DNA of 64,000 bases, taken from Prosopocoilus inquinatus. Taxonomy: Eukaryota > Arthropoda > Insecta > Coleoptera > Lucanidae. Position numbers and translations under genes: made by a program. Below are positions 45,461 to 56,140 of the stretch, piece after piece. Location of the stretch: the NCBI GenBank assembly GCA_036172665.1, contig CM069878.1, forward strand, positions 20,594,501-20,658,500, in the 5' to 3' direction. The notes below the pieces were generated by a model. The model made no database searches. It was not told the DNA's origin and was given only the letters and a program-made list of their open reading frames with translations. Within the stretch, counting starts at the first letter, position 1. The number at the start of each line of letters is the position of its first letter.

Positions 45461-46830
45461 ATAATGAAAATATGTCACGTCATCCGTCCTTATTTACAAA
45501 CAATATCCAAATTGGTGAACTGTCTTGGTGATACCAAATTACACTTTCGTTAATTAATTAGTGCTGGTTTAGTTAGTTTTCTAACTACGCTGATGTAAGA
45601 AACTTAGCAGTTAATGTAAAAGCTTGAAGCCACTGACTTAGGGTTACTCAGGTGAGACGTCAAGGTTTAAATCCCAGTTATTGTAGATCCTATGTAGATC
45701 ATGTAGAACCCTGCGTGCCCTCCACCTTTTCTGTCTAATGCGTTAATTTTGGCTTAAAATAACATTTCAAATTGAACGAAACATTTGCAATGACGGATTA
45801 ATAAGGAAAAATATTTGCGCCTTGAAAAAAGAGAGATGACATTGTTATTGTTTCATATGAGGTTGAGCGGAAGCGACGGCTTATGCCGTTTTCTTAACAA
45901 TGCCGAAATGTAATCTATATGCATGCGGCTCGACACGATAGCGCATAACTGGACTATATTTTTGCTATCGGCGGTGCGCTATCACGTGCAAGAACGAAGT
46001 TGGAAATGTTTTTCGTTCTAAGAGACGTGGATTTTCGATTTCAATTCCCGTACTTGAAGTAAATAGATTCCAGCGACGTGTTCGGACTTCTACGCACTAG
46101 TCTCGCATTTCCACAAATTCATGTAAATGGTATTTGTGTTGCTTTCAGTATTGCCCACTGATCTTGGAAATTAAACGTCAAATTTCGTAACTTGGTTTTC
46201 TTTTACTTTTTAGCTTCAGCTTCTTTTTTGAGAAATTCCAAACAAAGTGTTATTAAGTGTAATAAATTAAAGGAAATGCCAAATACACAAGTTCTAAAGA
46301 ACTGATTTAAAGAAATTTTCTGTATTAGAAATTGTTTGTTCATTAAAAATGAATTCGGTCCTTCAGTTTAGTCACTTTCAGAAATGTATGAGTTTTTAGA
46401 ATCTCATAATTCAGAAGATTTTTTAAGCTATTCAACTATTTCAGATAATGATGGAATATTAAGACACTTTTGAAGTTGAAGATCAAAAGAAAAAACCTAA
46501 TTTTACAAGACTATCCACTACAGAATTTCAAAGAAGTGCACTTACTTTTAATAACGAAAATTCATCAGCAGTTCTTGATAGCTATGAATCCTCCGAGATT
46601 TACTTAAATTTTGACACCCAAATAAAGATGAAAAAGCACAGTTCATCAATTCCAAATATTTTTTTATTGTTTTTTTAATTTACCACTTGCCCTTGATGAA
46701 TATAGATCATCCAGTCATTAGGAGCAGAAGAATAAATGCACGGCACTTCTTGAATCTGACAGTAGATTAAATTCAAGTTTATTAGCTCACATTGCTGAGA
46801 ATGGTTGTCGTAATCATAAAAAAGAAGAAG
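45461..46830. other. Unassigned sequence
   Basis: No recognisable gene. Broken frames at 46360-46680 look somewhat protein-like but match no family I know. Confidence 0.3.
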
Positions 46831-46849
46831 AGAACAACATCAAACAGTG

Positions 46850-49479
46850 GTGTTTGGGCTCTGAAGTTTAAGGACATTAAACGTTTTGAGGTACATCGGT
46901 AGTTCATTATAACTAGTTCATACAAGAATAGTACGGGTTTTTTTCATACAATTGTGAATTATATAACGGTAATCTATAATCGTTTCTATGTCTGGTGAAA
47001 AAAGATATGTGTGAAATGTGCATTTTGAAAGTAGGTGCGATATTTAAAATGGAAAAGTAGACACTCGTAAACATAGATTGACGGTACCGTGAGAAAACTA
47101 TGTGTTTTAAAGATTCCTTTCCAAGATTATCTTACAGTTAAGTTATACATAAGTTTAATACATCTTTTCTCTATTATAAAAATTTTTCTATATCGCCAGT
47201 TCCCCAGCATATAATGTGGTGCTGAATTCTTGAATAAAAGTTTGACTCTCAAAAAGGTTTCACTAACGTTGGCTGCCAGTACTTTTAAGCAGTAACAAAC
47301 ACTACCTAACTTTTTTGCAAGTACATCGATGTGACAGTTCCATTTTAAATGTTCTTCAATTGTGAGGCCCAAGAATTTGACTGAAGCGGCGGTGTTAATT
47401 TCTGTTCCAGCGATGTCGCAAGTTAGAGCGGCGTCCAAAATGATTCTGCTGTGTCCAAATATTACACAGTGAGTTTTTTTTATGAATTTTGAACCAATTC
47501 ATTGTTTAAAAACCACACTGACAGTTAATTATAATAAGAAGTTCCCGCTGCAGTTATGCATTCGGTTGTATTGCCTTTGAGAGCTAAACTAATGTCATCC
47601 GCATAGCTCATAATATGCGGAGTATGATCACAACCGATCAACTAAGTAATCAATTCTCCGAGCTTTCGGAAAAATTAATTCCTTTATCAAGGTTTTCCTT
47701 AGTGAGTACACAAGGTTAAACCACTAGTTATCATAATATTAAATTTCATTAAGAATAAGTTCTAATAAATTTGAATTTTACATTTTTTTCTTAATTTCGC
47801 AATTAATTTAGCTGTCAAAAAATGTAAAATTCAAAATTTATTCTTAGAACTTATTCTTAATGAAATTTATTATTATGATAACTAGTGGTTTAACCTTGTG
47901 TACTCACTAGGGAAAACCTTGATAAAGGAAATAAATTTTCCGAAAGCTCGGTTGAACTTTAAAAGAGTATTACTATCAACCCTTTTTTTGACTGCAGCCC
48001 AGTTATAGAATGGATTGCTCATAATATGTATTGTTCCTGATCTGTTAATAGGTATATCTCTTACGTATATTGAAAAAAGTAAAGTAGATAAAGCACTTCC
48101 TTGAGGTGTTCCTCGTTTTACTTCCATTTTTTCCGAAACCACTCTTGTTTCATTACTTCGAAGCTCTACCACTTGTCTGTTTTTTATGTACGATTTTATC
48201 CAATTCAATGCATTTCCTCTTACTCCGGCATTGGCAGTTTTTTGCAGCAAAGCAGAAGGGTTAACCGAATCGAAGGCTTTGGAGAGGTTTAAGAAAATTC
48301 TACATGCTATTTCATGATTGTCGATTGCATCACTGATGAACTTTACATATTCGAAGACTGCTGTTTACGTTGTTTTACCTTTGGTGAAGCCATGTTGATG
48401 GGAACTTCCCCGTTGATAGTGACTTTTTACATATGTTTGTAAATGGTAGAAGCAATTCTTTACAACACATTTTTATTAAAAATGTGGTATTTTATCAAAA
48501 CCTGCTGATTTTTTGTTTTTTTAGTTTCTGTATTATGTTGAATAATTCATTTTCAGTTACTGGGTACAAGTAAATGGATTTGTTGTTTACAGGTAATACC
48601 GTCGTTGTGTTTTGCTGCTTCTTTGAGTCTTTATTATTTTGTGCTTCGTTTATTAGAGTTTTGGTTATGTTTATGTAGTGTTTGTTAAAGTTATTTGTTT
48701 CGATTTTTAATTCCTGATTCCATTTATCTTCGTACGTTCCAATGTGTTTGTTGGTGTTAGAAATACTTCTAAGGATATTTCATGTTGTTTTACTTCTATT
48801 ATTCGATGAAATGATCATATCATCATATTGTTTAGTTTTCTCCAATCTTAGTCTCTGATTGCACTTTTTCTTTTGCGTATCATATTCATCTTTAGTTTCT
48901 GGGTATATTTTACCACCTTCATGGAGTAGTCTTAAATTTTCTTTCATCTTATTCAGTTCCGTGGTTGGCGTAAAATGGTTATTTTTTTTTATTTGGGCCT
49001 ATTCTTTTTATTGGAAAAGAGTATTCCATGTGAGTCATGACCAATTGGTGAAACGCATTAAATTTCTGATCGACGTCCTCTGCGATGACTGTTTTGTGTG
49101 TTTTGTTTTAACAGGTGTTTGAAGTTTGAGCAATTGACCATAGTGATAGGACGAGCTGTTTTATTATTGATGTACTAAGTGTGCTTATGTCTATGTTTGT
49201 TGAGATGTTGTCAATGGCGGATTCTGAATATTTCGACCTTCTGGTTGGTTCTTCTATTATATGGCTGATATTGAAAGTCGAAATTAAGTATAATCTTTTC
49301 GAACGGTAGCCGTTATCTCTAAGGAAATTTATATAATAATCTCCTACTATCACCAATTTCAGAGTTATCTCTTTTCTAATATAACACAGCAATGACTCAA
49401 ATTTCTCGAGAAATAGATCAAAATTTCCCTTTGAAGAACGATACAGCACTAAAACACATAATTTAACATTACTCAACAT
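46850..49479 (-). pseudogene. LINE D ORF2: endonuclease and reverse transcriptase
   Basis: The endonuclease part reads LCVLVLYRSSKGNFDLFLEK and LVIVGDYYINFL (49479-49330). RT shows NALNWIKSYIKNRQ and KRGTPQGSALSTLLFSIYV (48200-48070); the intact YADD lies at 47594-47605. Thumb: VKFLGLTIEEHLKWNCHID (47380-47330). C-terminus: KRCIKLMYNL (47150) and YNELPMYLKTFNVLK (46890). In the family, PQGSxLGPLLF is usual; here GP is lost. The N-terminal endonuclease block is missing. Confidence 0.75.
47655..47953. mobile_element. ~300-bp foldback element with hammerhead-like hairpins in both arms
   Basis: Arms of ~140 bp start CCGAGCTTTCGGAAAA on the left and, inverted, CCGAGCTTTCGGAAAAT on the right. They share GTGAGTACACAAGGTTAAAC and ATTAAGAATAAGTTCTAA. 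The element splits the RT of LINE D. Each arm, read outward, carries TTGATAA, a GGAA...TTCC stem, then GAAAGCTC, which mimics a hammerhead with two core changes. Confidence 0.7.
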
Positions 49480-49506
49480 TTCGCTATAGATTTATAGCTT
49501 CGTCAG
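49478..49506 (-). ncRNA. Compact hammerhead motif, Penelope type
   Basis: Minus strand: TACTC, CTGACGA, A, stem II GCTATA-AATC-TATAGC, GAA, ATGT, T, GAGTA. CTGACGA fits CUGANGA. Stem II has six perfect pairs, and stem I TACTC/GAGTA has five. ATGT gives a two-pair palindromic stem III, with T as residue 17. Coordinates cover CTGACGA to GAAAT; stem I extends about 7 nt beyond each side. Short stems I and III are the known form of hammerheads in Penelope-like elements. Confidence 0.7.
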
Positions 49507-49835
49507 GAGTATTTTCCCTTCATATTTCTGTCCGGTTCGAGATTAAAAAAAACTTTGTACTTCCAATAATTCTAAGTTTTATTAGAGAGAGACTGCATGT
49601 TTTGGTGATAAATTGATAATATTGTTACGTCATCACTGTTCCTTTGGTTATTGTGCGAAATGAGTTTTATCAAAATATTCTCACACTTATTCCTTGCGGC
49701 CAAAATTCTGATTGTAAAACTTTGGCAATCTACTCGGATTCTAGATGTACCTTCAAGGAAGCGTATTCAGGTCTTCTTGTTTTTAGTTGTTCATAAGTGA
49801 GCGTTGCATTCGGTAGTGCCTCTTCCATATAATTT

Positions 49836-50794
49836 TTAATATCGATGGACGTTGTCGTGGGGTTGAGTCGAAATATGAATGCTACTCTTCCTAATAGGTC
49901 TTGGTGCTGGAGTTAAAGTTGTTGGATTGGACCTTGTACTTGTTCCGATGACTAGAGTGTTCTTAAACTTGTTTTGAGTATTTGATGCAATGACATTTCC
50001 AGCATATATTTTTTGATACTTTGCTTCTGGACTTTGTGTTTCCGGTTGCTTCTTCCATAATTTTCCACTGTTTTGCTCTTTCACAATATTTTCTTCAGGT
50101 TCTCTTATTAGGCCACTGTTAATATCTATATTTCATCTACTCTTGTATTTTAATTTACTCACTTCATCTCTCTGATTGGTCCCATTACTTTGTTTTCGTC
50201 TATTGCCTTTTTCACAGTTTTATTTGTATTTTCTCTCTCGTTTGAGCTTCCGCTGGCATTCTTGCATATTTTGTTTTGTGTTTCTTGATTCATTTGGATT
50301 TTTATGTTTCTTTGTGTAGCGTTTTTATCAAATCATCTTTCTCGCGGATTGCTTCATCCTTAGCTTCTAATACTTTAAATATTTTATTCTTCAGCTCTTG
50401 ATTTTCTTTCGAGATGGTGTCGAATTTGTTTGATAATATTGTAATTTGTGAAAGTAACTCAATTTGTTATTTTACTATATGTTCGATATCATATCTCGCA
50501 TTAGATTCAGTTATCGCTTCTGTCTGTCTTGTTACGTTTACTGGTTTTTTTCGATTACTTGTTTAGTTATGTTGAGTTGGTTTTTGTCTGCGTTACCTTT
50601 TGCTTCTTCGTCGCATGGGAAAGGCATGATTCACATTGCCAATTGGCTGTCCTCATGTGGAATACTCTTCGGTCTGTAACTCCTCCACAGGTGATATGAA
50701 AGGTAGATCCGCAACTAGTGCACTGCAGTATAGATTTTATTTCATTAATTACTTGTTTACAATTATTACAAGTGTCTTGGACAATATTAGACAT
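49836..50794 (-). pseudogene. LINE D ORF1 with PHD-like zinc finger
   Basis: The frame 50794-50567 has CNNCKQ, LQCTSCGSTFHITCGG and NWQCESC: Cys4-His-Cys3 spacing of a PHD finger, which some CR1-type ORF1 proteins carry at their N-terminus. A polar linker with KKQKVTQTKT follows, then after frameshifts the body at 50084-49836 (KKQPETQSPEAKYQKIYAGN, then PRPIRKSSIHISTQPHDNV). Its last part looks like the C-terminal RNA-binding region. Confidence 0.65.
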
Positions 50795-51076
50795 ATTTTC
50801 AAGATATTCGGAATTTGCCGTTCTGTGTACGATTTAAATTAAATTAAATTGTTTATAAATGTATTGCTTGATTTTAAAGTTGTTTTTTTTTCTGGGTTGA
50901 AGAGGGTGATATACGATAAGTTTTGTGTTTTAACACTTCATGCGATAGGTACCTACGTCCGGCGAATTTTACTCCACGCGGTATATTGATAAAATCCGTT
51001 TTGCACTTTCTAAATCAAATATTCTATTCACTATTATTTCACATTATAGTCGATATTAACTGTTACATGTGCGTAA

Positions 51077-51955
51077 GGCTTCCCACACATTCATGAATCA
51101 AAAACGCTTTAAAGCAAAACGTTTTGCTGCAATGCAAAACATTTCGGTTAGTCACACACTGATGAAGCAAAATGTTTTCAGGCAAAACGCTTTCGGGCAA
51201 AATGTTTCCGGGCAAAACGTCTTCACACAAAACGTTTTACTGCATTATAAAGCAATTCGACGTAACATCGAAGAGATAAAAAAAGTTCCGTATGAATCAT
51301 ATACCTCTTTTTGCTGATTAAACTAAACCGTACCGATAAATCTTACAATTTTTAGAAAAAATGTGTTACCTTTGCTCGCTGCCAATTCTTTTTTTATTTA
51401 ACTCGCTATTAGAATTAGTTGTTACAATGACTTCGGACGATGAGTCTGTGGCAGTTTTTGCAAATGTGTTCAAAAGAAGAGACGAATAATAAAAGAAAAC
51501 GCTATTATACTCTGAAAACCTATGGAACCTGTACTACGCTTTGTCCGTTGCATTTTTTTCTCTTCTTTTCTCTTGTTTCATCGAAAGAAGAATACACGCC
51601 TCTCTCTCTGCTAAAGAAAAGCGAAATAGTTTAGGACGAAAAAACGTCTACTTCAGCAGAAATAATTCTTTTTAGTTGTGTAATATTTAGTTTCACATTA
51701 AAAACACATTCACAGATCGAAACGCTTTAAGTAAAAACGTTTAGACTGCAATCGCTTTAACGTTCTTTACAGCAAAACGCTTTAAGTGAAAACGTTTTGA
51801 CTGGAATTGTTTTCGCGTGCTTTAAACTGCTTTATGTTTTGCTCTACCAGAGTGTGCTTGGTCCTATTTAAACCATTGACAAAGCACGATCTAAAAAGAT
51901 TAGTCAAAAACGTTTTGCTTTAAAGCGTTTTTGCTTTATGAATGTGTGGGCAGCC
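51077..51955. mobile_element. Harbinger-like non-autonomous element, TAA-flanked
   Basis: Tips GGCTTCCCACACATTCATGA and, inverted, GGCTGCCCACACATTCATAA are flanked by TAA on both sides (51074-51076, 51956-51958). The arms go on with AAAACGCTTTAAAGCAAAAC. Subterminal runs of GCAAAACGTTTT-like units (51110-51240, 51720-51930) resemble transposase-binding arrays. A 3-bp TAA duplication fits PIF/Harbinger. The centre has a 64-codon frame without a recognised transposase motif. Confidence 0.7.
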
Positions 51956-51959
51956 TAAT

Positions 51960-52357
51960 GAAACAATTCAAGGCGTTCACAACAGTTATTGACTCTTGGC
52001 TTGGCAAAGCATATGGCCATTTGGTGAAATAATCAGTCACTTCCATGATGTATTTATTTCCACGGTTGGTTTTTGAAAATGGCCCGGCTAAGTCAATGGC
52101 AAGCTTCTCGAGTCGGGCACCGCCGTTATAAGGGTGTAGTTTTCCGCGGGTCCGGATACAGCAGCACATCTGGCACACCAATTTTTTACATCAGTTTTAC
52201 ATTTCGCCAACTTTGCCACAATTAGCGTATCTGTTAAGACGTGGAGAGGTATTTCTTCAGATCCAATTCGTAGAACTTTATCTTTTAATTCTACAACCAA
52301 GCCGTTCTTCTTCATGAAATCAATTCCAAGTATGAAATCATCAACGATGTCAGCCAC
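51960..52357 (-). pseudogene. Gypsy 2 protease-integrase fusion by deletion
   Basis: From 52357 the frame gives VDDFILGIDFMKKNGLVVEL (protease C-terminal block), then VAKLAKCKTDVKNWCARC (end of the integrase HHCC domain), and after a frameshift GKLHPYNGGARLEKLAIDLA, GPFSKTNRGNKYIMEVTDYF and TKWPYALPSQESITVVNAL (catalytic core with its first Asp in IDLAGPF). All of RT and RNase H, about 2 kb in a full element, is missing between the first two blocks. Confidence 0.75.
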
Positions 52358-52439
52358 TGAAACCCTACGATTGAATGTCGTACTTCCAATCTTCAGACTA
52401 ACCTCGGCTTCACCACAAACTGGCCAGTAGCTGTTTGGA

Positions 52440-53120
52440 TGTAATATACCTTTCCATTATTTATTAGCTTCCATTTTGGTAAAAGATCTGTTCTTATGAC
52501 GGACATGTTCACTCAGGAATCAATTGTAAATTGGAAAGATCTTTCACCAATTTGTCCATGTGCTATCAAGCTATTTTCTTTGTTTCGTATTCTAGAAATG
52601 GGGACAATCTTGGGGCTATCGGTAGAATCAGTCAGCATGCGTCCCTTCTTACTGACTGGTTTTAGTTTAAAAACTCATTACTATCTTCTTAGCGCGCTCG
52701 TTTGCGCCGACAATTGAAACTAAAATGACCTGGTTTACCACAGTTCCAACAAGTTGTAATTCGTCTGCTATTATTCGTAGATTTCCTCTCTTCAAGGTGT
52801 TTCAGTCTCTCCAGGATTTCTGTTAGGTTACTCGAATTCCAGTGCACTGCAGCGCCGGCTCGTGCATAACATATTTGGGTAGGCGGCAGACATACTCACA
52901 GAGCGCTTGCTCTGTTTAACACACATGAACAGGGAACAAACAATACACGACGCACAACGGTCGCCTACCCAAATATGTTGCGCAGAGCCGTCGCTGGTGC
53001 ACTGGCCAGTACATCAGTGCATGTGGAGAAGTTATTTCCTCAGGAATGGACTGAAATGCACTTAATGCTCGCAGAGCCAAAACGAGTGCTGCAGCTTTGT
53101 CGCAGTCATTCTAGCCATTC
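52440..53120 (-). pseudogene. Gypsy 2 gag C-terminus and protease N-terminus
   Basis: Gag: DKAAALVLALRALSAFQSIP (53100-53040), then ERLKHLEER and the complete zinc knuckle CWNCGKPGHFSFNC (52760-52720). Protease: GQIGERSFQFTIDS followed by a stop and VNMSVIRTDLLPKW (52570-52480). The stop replaces the Gly of the catalytic D-S-G, so protease is dead. Confidence 0.75.
52850..52996. mobile_element. 147-bp hAT MITE with 8-bp target duplication
   Basis: Tips CAGCGCCGGCTCGTGC and, inverted, CAGCGACGGCTCTGCGC; both arms continue AACATATTTGGGTAGGCG. GTGCACTG flanks both ends (52842-52849, 52997-53004). The unbroken Gypsy 1 sequence at 35845-35865 shows the empty site, which confirms the insertion. 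Confidence 0.85.
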
Positions 53121-53520
53121 AAGTCAGCAGTAATTTTTCAAATTCAATTCGAATTCAAATTTCATGTCCTTAATTGCACTATCAAATTGATTTCGTACAT
53201 CTTCAATCTTTTCGTCACACTCGATTTTTTAGATCTTTGATCTTTCCATCGATTTGCGTTTTCATGTTTTCCATATTCAGATCAGTTTTTAAACTGTCAG
53301 TTTCCATTTTTATTTCCAAACTTTCCGTTTGTTTTCTCACTTCTTGCGTTTGCTCTTCTATATTTTCTTTCATTTCCTGCGTTTCTCAAATTCAAATTCA
53401 AATGTTTTCCGGGTCTTTACCTTCATCTACACGAGCTTGTTTCAGCCGTTCTTGTAAGACGTTTTTCTTTCCAGATTTTTCTAGGCCTCTTTCTTCTAAT
53501 TCCTCATGAAATTGTCAGTT

Positions 53521-55220
53521 GCTCAAACTATAAGCCCATAAAAGTTGCATTCGGCCAGCTGAATTTATTAGCGTTTTATTTCAGATTCCTCGGATGACGG
53601 AAATATTCAATGCGGTAACAGGTTAACCGGGCGCTTCATTAGAAAAACAGAAATATTCCTGGAGGAATGTATGACACGAAAGCTCCTGCAAATATCCTCG
53701 AAAGAGCTTGCAGTAAACATTTATTACGGCGAGTTGTTCACGGTTCGGCTTTAATTAAATTCGACCTTAGGTGTCTTAAAGCGACGAGGGATAATGGCCA
53801 CTCACAGTCTGCGCACTTTAACCATCCGTATCTGAATTTAGATTAGGCAGATAACTTTTTTATCTGCCTTCATAATATTCGACTCTAAATAAGATCGCAA
53901 ACTGGATTTAAATAGTATTTATTGTATTGTCAGAGGAGCAATTGAGAGCGGAGCCCGATACCGAACAATTCGGCGGAGCAAATACGGCATTACTATTTGA
54001 TAAAAGCTTGTGAGCTTTAGCCCGGGGCCCGTAATCTGTATTAATAAATGCTGCATTTGTGCGCGTGGCATCGCTTTAAGGCTTTTAAGTTCGAATTTGG
54101 CAACCTGGGAATTTATTCGATGGAAATCGGATGCGGCAAAGATAGGATATTACTAAATTATGCTGGAAACACACGGATTCCTTGAGAATGTAGACTGTAA
54201 TTAATTGTAGACTTTAATCTAGCTAATCGCGAAGGGAAAGCAGCACAAAAATAGTTGTTTTTACAACCAATTAAACATTTTATTTCTGCTTATTCTCAAA
54301 TAAAAAATAAGAAGCGTTTAAGAACTCTTACGTTTGGAGTTGGATGACTTGAGGTAGCAAAAATTTTGCTTAAAAAATTAAACATCAAAGTATAGAAAGT
54401 ATTTCCGCGATGAAATTATTTGGGAAAAATTTAAATTTAAATCATAACAGTATTATTTACTTCACTTCTTTTCGCTATCACTAACGCAATAAACCTCCAT
54501 AAATGATATCAGAAAACAAAGAATGTATTCAAAATTATTTCGTTTACTGCCATTCATTCAATGCCCGTAATTGAAATTTGGATTTAGTGTACGTCCAAAA
54601 AAAATCAACGAAAACCCTACTTTCATTTGCGTAATCAAAGGGAGAAAACGTAAGCAAAAACGAAACGAAAAGCCATGATTGAAATTGGCCCACCGGATTT
54701 GAGCAATCCAAAGTGCAGTGCGGGCCCGGATATATCCGAAGGCGGTAATGAATGTTGCCCTCAAAGATTACATTTGTCAGCTGGCCGTATTCGCATTCAC
54801 GTACGGCGGTTTTCTGCACGGCGAACGCCGCCCTTATTAACCCCTCTTTCATCTCAACCCGTTAGGCGAGAAAGGCGCAATCAACATAAATACGAGATTA
54901 TCGCCGGTTTATTACGACCTGTTAATGCAAGAATAAAACGGCAATTTGTCCGGTGACACGTGAAAGTGTCGTTTTAACGCAGAAAATATGCAAACGTAAA
55001 TAAAGGCAAAACCACAATTCCGGAAATTCATAACAACTAATTCTGAGTAATAATGCTTCGCTTTAATCAAAAACTACTGCTTACTTTGCATACCTGCTTG
55101 TAAATATCCTGAGTGGTAAACGAATACTCTAATTTTTGCAGTCCACTCTTGTCCGACGTAATTTATAAGTAAAGTTTTTATAATTTTAAACGGGCTCTGT
55201 TTAAATTAGAAAGAACACTT
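53521..55220. other. Unassigned; partly GC-richer, possibly conserved non-coding
   Basis: Stretches at 53700-54110 and 54680-54960 are richer in G+C than the surroundings and free of recognisable elements. Overlapping frames on both strands at 54544-54956 resemble no known protein. They could hold host regulatory DNA; only cross-species alignment could tell. Confidence 0.3.
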
Positions 55221-55223
55221 AAC

Positions 55224-55252
55224 GTTTCACTATCGATTGATAGGTTCATCAG
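55224..55252 (-). ncRNA. Compact hammerhead motif, Penelope type
   Basis: Minus strand: CACTT, CTGATGA, stem II ACCTATC-AAT-CGATAGT with one bulged C, GAA, ACGT, T, AAGTG. The core is perfect. Stem I is CACTT/AAGTG (five pairs), stem III the palindrome ACGT, and residue 17 is T. Coordinates cover CTGATGA to GAAAC. Sequence differs from the motif at 49478 in all stems, while the pairing is kept in both. Confidence 0.7.
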
Positions 55253-55473
55253 AAGTGAAAGTTGTCAAGAGAAACAAAGAGATAACATGATTTTTTTTAA
55301 TATAAGAGGTCTGGAGAAATGATCTAAAGTTAAAAAGATATAAATTAAGTTTTTTTTTAATACTCCTATTAAATAATTAAAGTTTGACAGATCTATATTG
55401 TCACAATAAGCTTTCTGCGCTTTCACCATGTCACATAGAGACCTCTGGGTAGTAGGGGCGTAGGTAGAGCTTT

Positions 55474-55683
55474 TTAAACAAGTGAATTACAAGAATGTAC
55501 CTCTATATATAGCTTCTCTAAATTAATCTCTGAGGATCGGGGTTTTTCTGCCAGTCCGGGTAACCGTTCGTCCTCGACGTAGATGGTGTGGAGGGTTGTG
55601 TGGAATGGACGCTCTCCGGCGCTGTTGTAGGGAGCTTTTCGACGGCTTCTCCGGTGTGTCTGATTAACCGGTTCTGTCGGCAA
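55474..55683 (-). other. Uncharacterised 69-codon frame
   Basis: GC-richer minus-strand frame (RRSRRKAPYNSAGERPFHTT, then VEDERLPGLAEKPRSSEIN). It looks somewhat protein-like but I do not recognise it. It directly precedes a minisatellite and a ribozyme-repeat fragment, so it may be part of a mobile element. Confidence 0.2.
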
Positions 55684-55737
55684 AACGACGACAGAAGTTG
55701 AATCTGAATCGAGGTCCCATCGGTCCTGATGTGATTA

Positions 55738-55997
55738 AAGATCCAGTGTAATAATGACGACGTCCATCAGTGTCGGAAGATGACGACGGCCTCTTCAATG
55801 ATGAATCGTGATAACTTCTAAGGTCCAGGAGCAACAGTGACAGCGTCCATCAGGGATGGAAACGGCGACGCCATTTGATGAAAATCGAACTAATAATTTA
55901 GTTAACGACTGAAGGTCCAGGATTGGCGACGGTTACGTTCCCGGAGGAAAGACGACGCCAGTTGATGTGAATCAAACTAATGATTTAGTTAACAGAT
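55738..55997. repeat. Diverged minisatellite, about three 85-92-bp units
   Basis: Units begin GATCCAG or AAGGTCCAGGA and end with CGAACTAATAATTTAGTTAAC-like sequence in the last two. Shared internal blocks include GACGCCA and TTGATG. It abuts the hammerhead-repeat fragment. Confidence 0.5.
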
Positions 55998-56140
55998 TAA
56001 GCAGCGACATCTTACCATTGCTTTTTGACCTGATATTGCAGTAGGATAGACAGTAGGATAGACAAAGCGGATTGCTACCTAATAAGTCTCCCATGCAAGG
56101 CGGCCATGCTTGCTGTAAAAGCATAAGTTTTAAAAAAAAT
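55998..56140. mobile_element. Hammerhead repeat, copy 6: non-ribozyme module only
   Basis: Starts AGATTAAGCAGCGACATCTT and runs through CCCATGCAAGGCGGCCATGC to GCATAAG; the ribozyme part is absent. CAGTAGGATAGA is duplicated once. A truncated copy. Confidence 0.7.

Larger units (their letters stand above)
46850..50850 (-). mobile_element. Non-LTR retrotransposon LINE D with PHD-finger ORF1 (minus strand)
   Basis: Minus-strand order: a PHD-type ORF1 start (50794), the ORF1 body (50084-49836), ORF2 start (YHQNMQSLSNK near 49590), endonuclease (49479-49108), RT (48250-47590), thumb and C-terminus (47438 to about 46850). A foldback element (47655-47953) splits the RT, and the endonuclease start is replaced by a stretch with a hammerhead motif (49478-49506). 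Many stops make it inactive. The PHD finger and motif set suggest a CR1-related clade. Confidence 0.75.
51959..53520 (-). mobile_element. Gypsy 2 remnant (gag, protease, integrase piece)
   Basis: A second minus-strand Gypsy copy, closely related to Gypsy 1. Gag with zinc knuckle (53120-52730), protease (52560-52230) and an integrase piece (52220-51960) remain. RT and RNase H are gone: the protease frame runs straight into the integrase zinc region. It is cut on the left by the Harbinger-like element and interrupted in gag by a 147-bp hAT MITE. Confidence 0.75.

Noticed and set aside
45635..45700. tRNA-like B-box (AAGGTTTAAATCCC) suggesting a tRNA or SINE
   Set aside because: No convincing A-box at the right distance, no cloverleaf pairing and no element ends.
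46360..46680. Protein-like broken frames possibly from a DNA transposon
   Set aside because: No motif recognised, and the pieces do not join into a known order.
54544..54956. Overlapping frames of ~100 codons on both strands
   Set aside because: No known motif; more likely GC-richer non-coding DNA.
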